Source: an uncultured Oscillibacter sp. (GTDB taxonomy: Bacteria > Bacillota > Clostridia > Oscillospirales > Oscillospiraceae). Taken from it: DNA of 24,867 bases. Within the stretch, counting starts at the first letter, position 1; each line of letters opens with the position of its first letter. Both the position numbers and the translations under genes were made by a program. Positions 1 to 7,739 of this stretch are shown here, one piece after another. The stretch spans positions 1 to 24,867 of the forward strand of contig CAJTZL010000047.1 of the NCBI GenBank assembly GCA_910583695.1, read 5' to 3'. The notes under the pieces are model-generated. The model saw nothing but the letters and a program-made list of their open reading frames with translations. It ran no database searches and was not told the DNA's origin.

Positions 1-365
1 CTCCCCCCGTCGGCCCCGCTCTGGGCCAGCACGGCGTGAACATCGCCGCCTTTACGAAAGAATTTAACGAGCGTACCAAAAACGACGCGGGCATGATCAT
101 CCCCGTTGTCATCACCGTGTACGCGGACCGCTCCTTCTCCTTCATCACCAAGACGCCTCCGGCGGCGGTGCTGATCAAGAAAGAGTGCAGCATTGAATCC
201 GGCTCCGGCGTTCCCAACAAGACCAAGGTGGCGACTATCTCCAAGGCCAGCATCCAGAAAATCGCCGAGATCAAGATGCGGGACCTGAACGCCGCCAACC
301 TGGAGTCCGCCATGAGCATGATCGCCGGAACCTGCCGGTCCATGGGCGTCATCGTCGGCGACTGA
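1..365 (+). CDS. rplK: 50S ribosomal protein L11, 5'-truncated by window edge
   Basis: L11 sits at the base of the ribosomal stalk in the GTPase-associated centre and contacts 23S rRNA. The reading frame is open from position 3 and begins inside the conserved PPVGPALGQHGVNI segment of the N-terminal domain. A codon at 36 could look like a GTG start but is simply an internal valine. The C-terminal RNA-binding domain follows, with KTPPAAVLIKK and the terminal ARSMG-like stretch (CRSMGVIV), ending at TGA 363-365. About 20 N-terminal residues lie outside the window. rplA follows 84 bases downstream, the usual L11-L1 pairing, so the two are almost certainly co-transcribed. Identification is secure; only the 5' end is missing. 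Confidence 0.97.
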   Translation, partial: PPVGPALGQHGVNIAAFTKEFNERTKNDAGMIIPVVITVYADRSFSFITKTPPAAVLIKKECSIESGSGVPNKTKVATISKASIQKIAEIKMRDLNAANLESAMSMIAGTCRSMGVIVGD

Positions 366-377
366 CCAATATTTTAA

Positions 378-432
378 GAGCGGCCGGATCGCCGCTCCAT
401 ACAGTGGGAGGATTCCGTTCCGAAGAACCACT
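378..432 (+). promoter_or_regulatory. Two stem-loops in the rplK-rplA spacer
   Basis: The spacer contains a perfect 7-bp stem (378-384 with 391-397, GAGCGGC/GCCGCTC, 6-base loop). A second 5-bp stem follows (403-407 with 428-432, AGTGG/CCACT), ending three bases before the rplA SD GAGGAGG at 435-441. Neither has a U-tract, so they are not typical terminators. L1 represses its own operon in several bacteria by binding an mRNA structure, so this could be such a site. That is inference; I did not match it to a known L1 motif. Confidence 0.35.
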
Positions 433-449
433 ATGAGGAGGAAGTAACA

Positions 450-1142
450 GTGTTTAGAGGCAAAAAATATCAGGACAGCGCCAAGCAGATTGATAAAAAC
501 ATCCAGTATGAGCCCTCCGAGGGTCTGGCGCTGGTCTGCAAGACCGCTACCGCCAAGTTCGACGAGACCGTCGAGCTGCATGTGAAGCTGGGCGTGGACT
601 CCCGGCACGCCGACCAGCAGGTCCGCGGCGCCATCGTTCTGCCCCACGGCACCGGCAAGACCGTCCGGGTGCTGGTTTTCGCAAAGGGTGACAAGGCTGA
701 GGCCGCCAAGGCTGCCGGAGCCGATTACGTGGGCGAGATGGATCTGGTGGAAAAGATCCAGAAGGAAAACTGGTTTGACTTTGACGTGGTGGTCGCCAGC
801 CCCGATATGATGGGTGTGGTGGGCCGTCTCGGTAAGGTTCTGGGCCCCAAGGGCCTGATGCCCTCTCCCAAGGCGGGCACCGTGACCCCCGATGTAGCCA
901 AGGCCGTCACCGAAGTCAAGGCCGGTAAGATTGAGTATCGCCTGGACAAAACCAACATCATTCACTGCCCCATTGGCAAGGTCTCCTTCGGCCCCGAAAA
1001 GCTGACGGAGAACTACAACACCCTGATGGGCGCCATTGTGAAGGCCAAGCCCGCCGCGGCCAAGGGCCAATATATCCGCAGCTGCGTCGCCGCCGCCACC
1101 ATGGGGCCGGGCGTGCGTATGAATACCGCAAAGCTGGTTTGA
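450..1142 (+). CDS. rplA: 50S ribosomal protein L1
   Basis: L1 is the mobile-stalk protein that binds 23S rRNA near the E site, and in many bacteria it also represses translation of the L11-L1 mRNA. The 230-residue product matches the usual family length. It carries the family core GPKGLMPSPKAGTV, then KAGKIEYRLDKTNIIH, and the C-terminal IGKVSFGPEKL and MGPGVRM elements. The start is GTG at 450, set by a strong SD GAGGAGG (435-441) eight bases upstream, and the N-terminus MFRGKKYQDSAK is normal. A strong terminator follows directly at 1151. Unusually, neither rplJ nor rplL follows; the next gene is hprK after a 400-base gap. Confidence 0.98.
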   Translation: MFRGKKYQDSAKQIDKNIQYEPSEGLALVCKTATAKFDETVELHVKLGVDSRHADQQVRGAIVLPHGTGKTVRVLVFAKGDKAEAAKAAGADYVGEMDLVEKIQKENWFDFDVVVASPDMMGVVGRLGKVLGPKGLMPSPKAGTVTPDVAKAVTEVKAGKIEYRLDKTNIIHCPIGKVSFGPEKLTENYNTLMGAIVKAKPAAAKGQYIRSCVAAATMGPGVRMNTAKLV

Positions 1143-1150
1143 GAAGCCTG

Positions 1151-1179
1151 AAAGGAGGGACGTACGTCCCTCCTTTTTC
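1151..1179 (+). terminator. Rho-independent terminator after rplA
   Basis: A 26-base perfect palindrome (1151-1176, half-site AAAGGAGGGACGT) runs into a T-stretch at 1174-1178. It begins eight bases after the rplA stop and closes the rplK-rplA unit. Because it is symmetric it could also stop antisense transcription. Confidence 0.93.
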
Positions 1180-1445
1180 CGTAAAGGGGATATCCGCAAG
1201 AGGGGGGAGCCGCCAAGAGCATACTTGCGCCAGTGGCATCGGTGCTCCCAAAACGCACGGGCACTGGAATTTTTGCGATGCGCAGACCGGGGCGAAAATG
1301 ATTTTCATTTGGCTTCCGTCGAAGGTGGAAAATGGGTTGTGCGCTTCCGGGAGCTTTGGCGGAAACATCACGGCGCGATGCGCGGTGATGTCTTCTTTTC
1401 CGGGATTTCCCAAGAATCTTCCGGGAATCTTCTGCATGGAAGGTG
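1180..1445. other. Non-coding gap with several predicted stems, no recognised gene
   Basis: This gap lies between the rplA terminator and the hprK promoter. I recognise no protein in any frame. By eye it contains mutually exclusive stems GGGAGC 1205-1210 with GCTCCC 1244-1249, and CCAGTG 1230-1235 with CACTGG 1262-1267. A further hairpin ACATCAC 1365-1371 with GTGATGT 1385-1391 has inner GCGC/GCGC pairing and is followed by a pyrimidine tail (TCTTCTTTTC). It could be a small RNA or a dispersed intergenic repeat. No promoter of its own was found. Confidence 0.4.
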
Positions 1446-1474
1446 TTGCGGAATTGGAAGATTTCATATATAAT
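1446..1474 (+). promoter_or_regulatory. Sigma-A-type promoter for the hprK operon
   Basis: The -35 TTGCGG (1446-1451) and a perfect -10 TATAAT (1469-1474) are separated by 17 bp. Transcription would begin near 1481, giving a leader of about 64 bases. The leader includes a 5-bp hairpin (CCGGC 1513-1517 with GCCGG 1524-1528) just before the hprK SD. This is the only good promoter seen before the terminator at 11238. Confidence 0.8.
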
Positions 1475-1544
1475 GGAAACGGATGCGTCTTGGACGCGAA
1501 AACCGAGGATGCCCGGCCCTTCCGCCGGAAAAAGGAGAAACGCC

Positions 1545-2474
1545 ATGCGTGAAAACGGCTTAAAAGTGAAGGATTTTGTATCCCTTTTTAACTTGGAGGT
1601 TTTGAACCAGGGAAGCGATTTCGACAGCGCCCTGCTGACCGTTCCGGACCTGAACCGGCCCGGCCTCCAATTCCACAGTTTTTACGACTATTTTGACCCC
1701 TGCCGCCTCCAGGTTATCGGCAAGGCGGAGGTCACTTACCTCCGGGGGCTTTCCGACGCCCAGCGGCGCAAGTGCTTTGACGATCTGTTCCTCTATGACA
1801 TTCCCGCCCTGGTCATTGCCCGGAGTCTGGACTGTTTTCCGGAGTGCATGGAAAGCGCCATGGAGCACCAGAAGACCCTGCTCCGGACCAACGAGGTGAC
1901 GGTGGCCTTCACCAGCCGGACCATTGAATATCTGAACCGGGTGCTGGCCCCCTGTGTCACCCGCCACGGCGTGCTGCTGGATATCTACGGCGAAGGCGTC
2001 ATGATCACCGGCGACTCCGGTGTGGGCAAAAGCGAGGCGGCCATTGAGCTGATTATGCGGGGACACCGGCTGGTGGCCGACGATGCGGTGGAGCTCCGCC
2101 GGGTCTCCGGGCGCCTGACGGGCTCCGCCCCGGAGGTCATCCGCAATTATATTGAGCTGCGGGGCATCGGTGTCATCAATGTACAGCAGCTCTTCGGTGT
2201 CCGGGCCGTCAAGAATGAGGCGCAGCTGGATCTGGTGGTGAATTTCGAGCCCTGGGACAGCGAGAAGTTCTACGACCGCCTGGGCATTGAGGACCATTAT
2301 ATTGACATCCTGGATATCCAGGTCCCCACCCTCACCATTCCCGTGCGCCCGGGGCGGAATCTGGCCAGCATTGTGGAGGTGGCGGCCATGAACAACCGGC
2401 ATCGGAAGCTGGGTTACAACGCGGCCCAGGAGTTGGCCCAGAAGGTGGACGCCCGGGCGGATGGAAAGCTGTAA
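1545..2474 (+). CDS. hprK: HPr kinase/phosphorylase
   Basis: HprK phosphorylates Ser46 of HPr and reverses the reaction by phosphorolysis, setting carbon catabolite control in Bacillota. From ATG 1545 the product is 309 residues, the normal length. The Walker A GDSGVGKSE is at residues 156-164, followed by GHRLVADDAVEL with the catalytic Asp and the family signature LRGIGVINVQQLFG near residue 205. The frame is open upstream to 1443, but the SD AAAGGAGAAA (1531-1540) and the promoter at 1469 fix the start at 1545, because an upstream start would precede transcription. It is first in an eight-gene operon and its stop overlaps the SD of the glucokinase gene. The HPr gene itself is not in the window. 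Confidence 0.97.
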   Translation: MRENGLKVKDFVSLFNLEVLNQGSDFDSALLTVPDLNRPGLQFHSFYDYFDPCRLQVIGKAEVTYLRGLSDAQRRKCFDDLFLYDIPALVIARSLDCFPECMESAMEHQKTLLRTNEVTVAFTSRTIEYLNRVLAPCVTRHGVLLDIYGEGVMITGDSGVGKSEAAIELIMRGHRLVADDAVELRRVSGRLTGSAPEVIRNYIELRGIGVINVQQLFGVRAVKNEAQLDLVVNFEPWDSEKFYDRLGIEDHYIDILDIQVPTLTIPVRPGRNLASIVEVAAMNNRHRKLGYNAAQELAQKVDARADGKL

Positions 2475-2486
2475 GGAGGAAACGAT

Positions 2487-3401
2487 ATGTATATCGGTAT
2501 TGACGTAGGCGGTACAAACTTGAAAGCCGGTCTGGTGGATGAGACGGGCCGGATTGTGAAGGTGGAGCGGATTCCCCTGGAATTCCAGGGACCGGAGCAC
2601 TTTGCGCAGACTCTGGCGGAGCTGTCCAAAACAGTGATGCAGGAAAAAGTCCGGTGGGTGGGCGTGGGCCTGCCCGGGGCGGTGGACGGCGGCGACGTGC
2701 TGTTCACCACCAACATCCCCATGGAGAATGTCCCGCTGGAAAAGTTCTTCCGGCAGCATCTGGACCTGCCTTTGCTGCTGGGCAATGACGCGGACTGCGC
2801 CGCCGTGGGCGAGTTCTTCGGCGGCGCGGGGAAGGGGACCCGGGATTTTGCCGTGGTGACGCTGGGTACCGGCGTGGGCGCGGGCATCATTGTGGACGGG
2901 AAGCTCCGGGGCGGACTGGCCTCCAGCGAGGCGGGCCATATGGTCATCTGCCGGGACGGCGAACCCTGCAACTGCGGCCGCAGGGGCTGCTGGGAGCGCT
3001 ATGCCTCCGCCACGGGCCTGATTCAGCAGACGAAGCGGGCCATGGAGGCCCACCCGGAGAGCGCCCTGCACCAATTTGCCGCGGAGCACGGCGTGGAGGG
3101 CCGGACGGCCTTCCAGGCGGCGGAGGCCGGGGACGAGACGGCCCTGGCGGTCTGCCGGGACTATGTGGAGTATCTGGCCGGCGGCCTAGCCAGCCTCATC
3201 AACATCCTGCGCCCTGAGGCGGTGGCCATCGGAGGCGGTGTGGCCGCCGCGCCGGAGCGGCTGTTGCTGGAGCCTCTGCGGGAAGCCGTGGCGAAGGAGA
3301 GCTTTTCCCGCCACGGGGGCCGGATTACAAGGATTCTCCCGGCGGAGCTGGGGAACGACGCGGGCATCATCGGCGCAGCCATGCTGGGCCGGGTGATGTG
3401 A
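2487..3401 (+). CDS. glcK: ROK-family glucokinase
   Basis: This is a sugar kinase of the ROK family, most likely phosphorylating glucose to glucose-6-phosphate with ATP in the cytosol. The 304-residue product starts with the phosphate-binding loop DVGGTNLKAG (residues 5-14). It has the catalytic Asp in LGNDADCAAVGE (about 100) and the nucleotide loop LGTGVGAGI. The ROK zinc site is His151 in AGHMVI plus Cys161, Cys163 and Cys168 in CNCGRRGCWE. The SD AAGGAGG (2473-2479) overlaps the hprK stop, giving tight coupling. Its position after HPr kinase fits glycolytic entry and catabolite control. Substrate is inferred from family and context; ROK kinases for N-acetylmannosamine or fructose cannot be excluded. 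Confidence 0.9.
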   Translation: MYIGIDVGGTNLKAGLVDETGRIVKVERIPLEFQGPEHFAQTLAELSKTVMQEKVRWVGVGLPGAVDGGDVLFTTNIPMENVPLEKFFRQHLDLPLLLGNDADCAAVGEFFGGAGKGTRDFAVVTLGTGVGAGIIVDGKLRGGLASSEAGHMVICRDGEPCNCGRRGCWERYASATGLIQQTKRAMEAHPESALHQFAAEHGVEGRTAFQAAEAGDETALAVCRDYVEYLAGGLASLINILRPEAVAIGGGVAAAPERLLLEPLREAVAKESFSRHGGRITRILPAELGNDAGIIGAAMLGRVM

Positions 3402-3421
3402 GAAAACAGGGAGGCCCTTGC

Positions 3422-4339
3422 ATGGACTGGGTGACGCAATTTGACAAACAGATGAAGGACTACCTGCCGGATATGGAGATCCTGCGGGAGGAGCCCATGG
3501 CGAAGCACACCTCCTTTCGGGTAGGCGGTCCGGCAAAGCGAATGGCGTTTCCGGAGCAGGGGGAACAGCTGGTGCTGCTGCTGTCCATGGCCCGGGAGTG
3601 CGGTGCCCGGCCTCTGGTGATTGGCAACGGCTCAAACCTGCTGGTTCCCGACGAGGGGCTGGACCGGCTGGTCATTGCCACCGGCCGGATGCAGAAGCTG
3701 GAGACCCGGGGGGAGCCGAAGCATATGGTCGCGGCGGCTGGCGTTCCCTTGGCAAAGCTGGCGGACTATGCCTGCAAGCTGGGTTCGACGGGCCTGGAGT
3801 TTGCCCACGGCATCCCCGGCACGGTGGGCGGCGGGCTGTACATGAATGCCGGGGCCTATGGCGGGGAGATGTCGCAGGTGGTTTTGGGCGCGTCCGTCCT
3901 GCTTCCGGAGGAGGGCTTGAAGCATCTCTCCGTGGAGGAGCTGGACTTCGGCTACCGCCGGAGCTTTCTGTCGGACCACCCGGACGCCGTTGTGCTGTAT
4001 GTGCAGTTCCGTTTGATGCCCGGCAGCCCGGAGGCCATTCGGGAAACCATGCGAGACCTGATGGCCCGGCGGAAGGCCAGCCAGCCTCTGGAATGGCCCA
4101 GCGGGGGAAGCACCTTCAAGCGGCCGGAGGGCCATTTTGCCGGAACCCTCATTGACCAATGCGGCTTGAAGGGGCTGACGGTGGGTGGAGCCCAGGTCAG
4201 CGAAAAGCACGCGGGCTTCCTGATCAACCGGGGAGGAGCCACCTGCGCCGACGTCAAGGCGCTGATCCTGCAGGTGCAGGAGCTTGTATTTGAAAAAACC
4301 GGCGTCCGGCTGGAGCCGGAGGTCAAGTTTGTGGAGTAA
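3422..4339 (+). CDS. murB: UDP-N-acetylenolpyruvoylglucosamine reductase (MurB)
   Basis: MurB is the FAD enzyme that reduces UDP-GlcNAc-enolpyruvate to UDP-MurNAc in peptidoglycan precursor synthesis. The FAD-binding half has HTSFRVGGPA, GNGSNLLV (residues 68-75) and GIPGTVGGGLYMNAGAYGG. The catalytic half has YRRSFL, SGGSTFKRPEG with the catalytic Ser at about 230, AGTLIDQCGLKG and the terminal LEPEVKF with the catalytic Glu. An ATG at 3398 overlaps the glucokinase stop and would add eight residues, but it lacks an SD. ATG 3422 has GGGAGG at 3409-3414 and is preferred, giving 305 residues. The YRRSF loop indicates the usual longer Bacillota-type enzyme. It is one of the conserved hprK-murB-rapZ-yvcK-whiA neighbours. 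Confidence 0.96.
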   Translation: MDWVTQFDKQMKDYLPDMEILREEPMAKHTSFRVGGPAKRMAFPEQGEQLVLLLSMARECGARPLVIGNGSNLLVPDEGLDRLVIATGRMQKLETRGEPKHMVAAAGVPLAKLADYACKLGSTGLEFAHGIPGTVGGGLYMNAGAYGGEMSQVVLGASVLLPEEGLKHLSVEELDFGYRRSFLSDHPDAVVLYVQFRLMPGSPEAIRETMRDLMARRKASQPLEWPSGGSTFKRPEGHFAGTLIDQCGLKGLTVGGAQVSEKHAGFLINRGGATCADVKALILQVQELVFEKTGVRLEPEVKFVE

Positions 4340-4354
4340 AGGGGAACTTGTCCC

Positions 4355-5218
4355 ATGGAAATTTTGATCATCTCCGGCCTGTCCGGCGGAGGGAAGAGCA
4401 AGGCGGCCTCCTTCTTGGAGGACAGCGGCTTTTATATCGTGGACAACATGCCCGCCGCCATGATTTTGAAATTTGCGGAATTTTGCGCCGGGGGCGGCGG
4501 GCGGTACGCCCGTGTGGCCCTGGTGTACGACGTGCGGACGGCGGAATCCTTCAGCGAGCTGTTCGACGTGCTGGACAAACTGAAGGGCATGGAGGGCGTC
4601 TGCCGGATGCTGTTTTTGGACGCCTCTCCGGCGGCCATTATCAAGCGCTATAAGGAGACCCGCCGCCGCCATCCCCTGGAGAAGGAGACGGATTCTCTGG
4701 AGGAGGCCGTGGAGAAAGAGCGGGAGCTGATGCTCCCCGTGAAGGAACGGGCGGATTTCATCATCGACACCACCGGGCTTTCCACAGCCAAGTTGCGCCG
4801 GGAGCTGCTGCGCACCTTCAACGGCGAGGGGGAGCAGGGAGGTATGACGGTGAGCGTCACCTCCTTCGGCTTCAAGTACGGTCTCCCGCTGGAGGCCGAT
4901 CTGGTGCTGGACGTGCGGTTTATGCCCAATCCTTTTTACATTGAGGAGCTGCGGCACCAGACCGGCCTGGATAAGCCGGTGGCGGATTACGTGTTCGGTT
5001 TTCAGCAGACTCAGGATTTCCTCCGCAAGGTGGAGGACCTGCTGAGCTTCACTCTGCCGTTGTACGCGGAGGAGGGAAAGACCGGGCTGGTCATCGCTGT
5101 GGGCTGTACCGGGGGACACCACCGCTCCGTAGCCATCACCCATGCGCTGACGGAGTTCGTTCGGGCGCAGGGCTTCCAGGCGGCGGAGCATCACCGGGAT
5201 ATGGAACGGGCCGTTTGA
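4355..5218 (+). CDS. rapZ: RapZ/YvcJ nucleotide-binding protein
   Basis: In Enterobacteria RapZ guides RNase E to the GlmZ sRNA and so controls glucosamine-6-phosphate synthesis. In Bacillota the homologue YvcJ is a GTP/ATP-binding protein whose RNA role is less clear. The 287-residue product has the Walker A GLSGGGKS (8-15). It also has the family blocks VTSFGFKYGLP, DVRFMPNPFYI and the C-terminal GCTGGHHRSV. The SD AAAGGGG (4338-4344) overlaps the murB stop. yvcK begins 16 bases after the stop. Function in this organism is inferred from the family; identity is clear. Confidence 0.95.
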   Translation: MEILIISGLSGGGKSKAASFLEDSGFYIVDNMPAAMILKFAEFCAGGGGRYARVALVYDVRTAESFSELFDVLDKLKGMEGVCRMLFLDASPAAIIKRYKETRRRHPLEKETDSLEEAVEKERELMLPVKERADFIIDTTGLSTAKLRRELLRTFNGEGEQGGMTVSVTSFGFKYGLPLEADLVLDVRFMPNPFYIEELRHQTGLDKPVADYVFGFQQTQDFLRKVEDLLSFTLPLYAEEGKTGLVIAVGCTGGHHRSVAITHALTEFVRAQGFQAAEHHRDMERAV

Positions 5219-5234
5219 GCCGGAAAGGAGCCCT

Positions 5235-6263
5235 ATGGAATACCGACCTTACCGCGCACCCCGGAAGCACGGGCCCCGGATCGCCGTCATCGGCGGCGGA
5301 CATGGCCTGTCCAATATGCTGCGGGGTTTGAAGGACTACACGGAAAACCTCTCCGCCATTGTCACGGTGGCGGACGACGGCGGCGGCTCCGGTGCACTGC
5401 GCCAGGACCTGGGAATGCCTCCGCCGGGAGACATCCGGAACTGTCTGGTGGCTCTGGCCAACACGGAGCCGCTGATGAAACAGATGATGGACTACCGTTT
5501 CCAAGAGGGGACCCTGGCGGGACAGAGCTTTGGAAATCTGTTTTTGGCGGCCCTGAACGGCATTTCCCCCAGCTTTGACACGGCGGTTCGCCGGATGAGC
5601 GAGGTTTTGGCCATCACCGGCCGGGTGCTGCCCGTCACAACGGCCGACGTGCAGCTGGAGGCGGAGTTTGAGAACGGGGCCAGCGTCGTCGGCGAGTCCA
5701 AGATCTTTCACTGCAAGAAAAAGGAGGACTGCCGCATTACCAAGGTGCGGCTGCTGCCGGAGCATCCCAGGGCCCTGCCGGAGGCCCTGGCCGCCATTCA
5801 TGAGGCGGACGTGATCGTTCTGGGGCCCGGGAGCCTTTACACCAGCATCATTCCCAACCTGCTGGTGGACGGCATCGTGGACGCCATTCGGGAATCCTCT
5901 GCCTTGAAGATCTATGTCTGCAACATCATGACCCAGGAGGGGGAGACGGAGGGCTACACCGCCTCGGACCACATTGCGGCCCTGTTTCAGCACTCGGTAC
6001 AGGGATTATTCCGGCTTTGCCTGGTGAACTCTTCGCCCATTCCTCAGGACGCGGCGAAGCGCTACGCGGAGGAAGGGGCGGAGTTGCTGCGCTATGACGT
6101 GGAGTGCTGCGCCGCCTTGGGGGTGGAGCTGGTCAGCCGCCCCATCGCCACAGTGCAGGATGGCTATGTCCGGCATCATCCTGACCGGCTGGCCCAGGAA
6201 TTGATTCTTCTCCATGCGGAGCGGAACGTCCGCATCGCCGGGGGACGCTACCGAATAGAGTAA
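5235..6263 (+). CDS. yvcK: YvcK/MgfK family gluconeogenesis factor (CofD-like fold)
   Basis: YvcK-family proteins bind UDP-sugars such as UDP-GlcNAc and are needed for growth on gluconeogenic carbon sources and for normal wall synthesis in Bacillus. They share a fold with 2-phospho-lactate transferase CofD. The 342-residue product has the nucleotide loop GGGHGLS (20-26), the block TVADDGGGSGALR, then PPGDIRNCLVAL, and later GPGSLYTSI and CNIMTQEGET, all family landmarks. A short basic N-terminal extension of about 14 residues precedes the first strand. The SD AAAGGAG lies at 5224-5230. It sits between rapZ and whiA, the conserved position. Confidence 0.95.
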   Translation: MEYRPYRAPRKHGPRIAVIGGGHGLSNMLRGLKDYTENLSAIVTVADDGGGSGALRQDLGMPPPGDIRNCLVALANTEPLMKQMMDYRFQEGTLAGQSFGNLFLAALNGISPSFDTAVRRMSEVLAITGRVLPVTTADVQLEAEFENGASVVGESKIFHCKKKEDCRITKVRLLPEHPRALPEALAAIHEADVIVLGPGSLYTSIIPNLLVDGIVDAIRESSALKIYVCNIMTQEGETEGYTASDHIAALFQHSVQGLFRLCLVNSSPIPQDAAKRYAEEGAELLRYDVECCAALGVELVSRPIATVQDGYVRHHPDRLAQELILLHAERNVRIAGGRYRIE

Positions 6264-6306
6264 ACGAAGTTTCCTTTACATAGACTGTTTTTAGGAGGGC
6301 TTGAGG

Positions 6307-7212
6307 GTGTCCTTTTCCTTTGATACGAAAAATGAGCTTTGCAGGCTTCCGCTTCAGCGGCGCTGCTGTACCCAGGCGGAGGCTTACGGGATTCTGCTCT
6401 ACTGCCACACCTTCAGCTCCTCCGAGGTTCGGGTCATCACGGAAAATCCCAATTTTGCCCTCCGACTGCCCCGGCTGTTCCAGCGGGCCTTCGACCTCCG
6501 GTTTGACCGCCAGCCGGACCCGGACCGGGGCGAGGGAGGGAAAATGGTTTTCCAGATCACGGAACAGGGAAAGCTGGACCACATCATCAATCTTCTGGGC
6601 TACGACCCCAGGCAGAGTCTGGCTCTCCACGTCAACTTTGCCATGGTGGAGGAGGAGTGCTGCCGGGCGGCCTTCTTCCGGGGCTGCTTCTTTGCCGGGG
6701 GGAGCATCACGGACCCCTCCAAGCGCTATCATCTGGAGCTGACCAGTTCCCATCTCCAGGCCAGCCGGGAATTGGAGGTGCTTCTCCGGGAGAGCGGCTA
6801 TCCCCCCAAGAGCGTGACCCGGAACGGCAGCGCCGTCACCTACTTCAAGCAGAGCGACCAGATTGAGGACTTTCTCACCTTTATCGGAGCGCCGGCGGCG
6901 GCCATGCGGATCATGTCCACCAAAGTGGAAAAGGGCATCCGCAACAGCGTGAACCGGCGGCTGAACTGCGACAGCGCCAATCTGGACAAGGCGGTGGAGG
7001 CTGCCCAGAGCCAGGGAGCCGCCATCCGGAGGCTGGAAGCCGCGGGACGGCTCAAGGAACTGCCGGACAAGCTCCAGGAGACGGCGGCCCTGCGGCTGGC
7101 GCATCCGGAGCTGAGCCTGTCGGAGCTGGCGGAGGCCTTTGATCCGCCGGTGACGAAATCCTGCCTGAATCACCGGCTGCGGAAGCTGGTGGAACTGGCG
7201 CAGGGATTGTAG
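6307..7212 (+). CDS. whiA: Probable DNA-binding protein WhiA
   Basis: WhiA is a sporulation and cell-division regulator: a transcription factor in Streptomyces, and a nucleoid-associated protein affecting division in Bacillus. The product starts MSFSFDTKNELC, typical of the family. It has the degenerate homing-endonuclease-like domain with FRGCFFAGGSITDP and YHLEL (about 118-142) and a C-terminal helix-turn-helix region with HPELSLSELAEAF and KSCLNHRLRKL. The start is GTG 6307, seven bases after SD GGAGGG (6294-6299). A TTG at 6301 would be only one base from that SD and is unlikely. Length is 301 residues, normal. No Crh/HPr gene follows, unlike in Bacillus. Confidence 0.95.
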   Translation: MSFSFDTKNELCRLPLQRRCCTQAEAYGILLYCHTFSSSEVRVITENPNFALRLPRLFQRAFDLRFDRQPDPDRGEGGKMVFQITEQGKLDHIINLLGYDPRQSLALHVNFAMVEEECCRAAFFRGCFFAGGSITDPSKRYHLELTSSHLQASRELEVLLRESGYPPKSVTRNGSAVTYFKQSDQIEDFLTFIGAPAAAMRIMSTKVEKGIRNSVNRRLNCDSANLDKAVEAAQSQGAAIRRLEAAGRLKELPDKLQETAALRLAHPELSLSELAEAFDPPVTKSCLNHRLRKLVELAQGL

Positions 7213-7272
7213 CGGACGAACGGGCTCTTGCCGGTAACGAGGGGAAACTGGAACGAATAAGGAGAATAACAA

Positions 7273-7719
7273 ATGCTATCTGACACGAAAAATTGGGCCC
7301 AGCTGTTTCCCATGGACCGGCAGCCCTCCATGGAGGAGCTGGATCGCTATGCGGACAACCCTCTCTGGCCGGAGTTTCGGCAGTATCTGAAAGACGCTTA
7401 CGGCGCGGAGCCCCGGATGGATTACAGCCGCTGCGGCCTGGAGCCGGGGTGGAATGTGAAGTTCAAGAAGGGAAGCAAGGCCCTGACCACCGTGTACCTC
7501 CGGCCGGGCTACGTGACGGCGATGGTTTCCGTCGCGCCTAAGGATGAGGCCGCGGCGGAGGGGATTCTTCTGACCTGCACGGAAGCAACCCGGACCCTGT
7601 ATCAAAATACGGCTTCCTCGAAAATGGGACGGTGGCTGATGCTGGATTTGACCTCTCCGGAGCTTCTGGAGGACATCAAGGCCCTGCTGGCCCTTCGGGT
7701 GAGGCCGGCGAACCGATAA
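7273..7719 (+). CDS. DUF3788 family protein
   Basis: This is a 148-residue cytosolic protein with no signal peptide or membrane segment. The central block GWNVKFKKGSKALTTVYLRPGYVTAMV, followed by a Lys/Asp-rich strand and a C-terminal helix, resembles the DUF3788 family, whose function is not known to me. The SD AAGGAG (7259-7264) precedes ATG 7273. It lies between whiA and dnaE in the same operon, with 20 bases to dnaE. Family assignment is from recognition of the strand pattern and is moderately sure; no function can be given. Confidence 0.75.
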   Translation: MLSDTKNWAQLFPMDRQPSMEELDRYADNPLWPEFRQYLKDAYGAEPRMDYSRCGLEPGWNVKFKKGSKALTTVYLRPGYVTAMVSVAPKDEAAAEGILLTCTEATRTLYQNTASSKMGRWLMLDLTSPELLEDIKALLALRVRPANR

Positions 7720-7739
7720 GAGAGAAAGGGGGAGGCGCC

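Noticed and set aside
1139..1552. Plus-strand open frame of 137 codons spanning the rplA-hprK gap
   Set aside because: It starts inside the rplA end, reads through a terminator and a promoter, has no SD and resembles no protein I know. The opposite strand is equally open.
3632..5194. Minus-strand open frame of 520 codons opposite murB and rapZ
   Set aside because: It is antisense to two clearly conserved genes and its product has biased composition. Similar frames opposite hprK/glcK (1560-3089), whiA (6133-7272) and yvcK were rejected for the same reason.
7632..7739. 36-codon extension of DnaE into the DUF3788 gene
   Set aside because: The PHP domain begins normally at ATG 7740 and a strong SD lies right before it.
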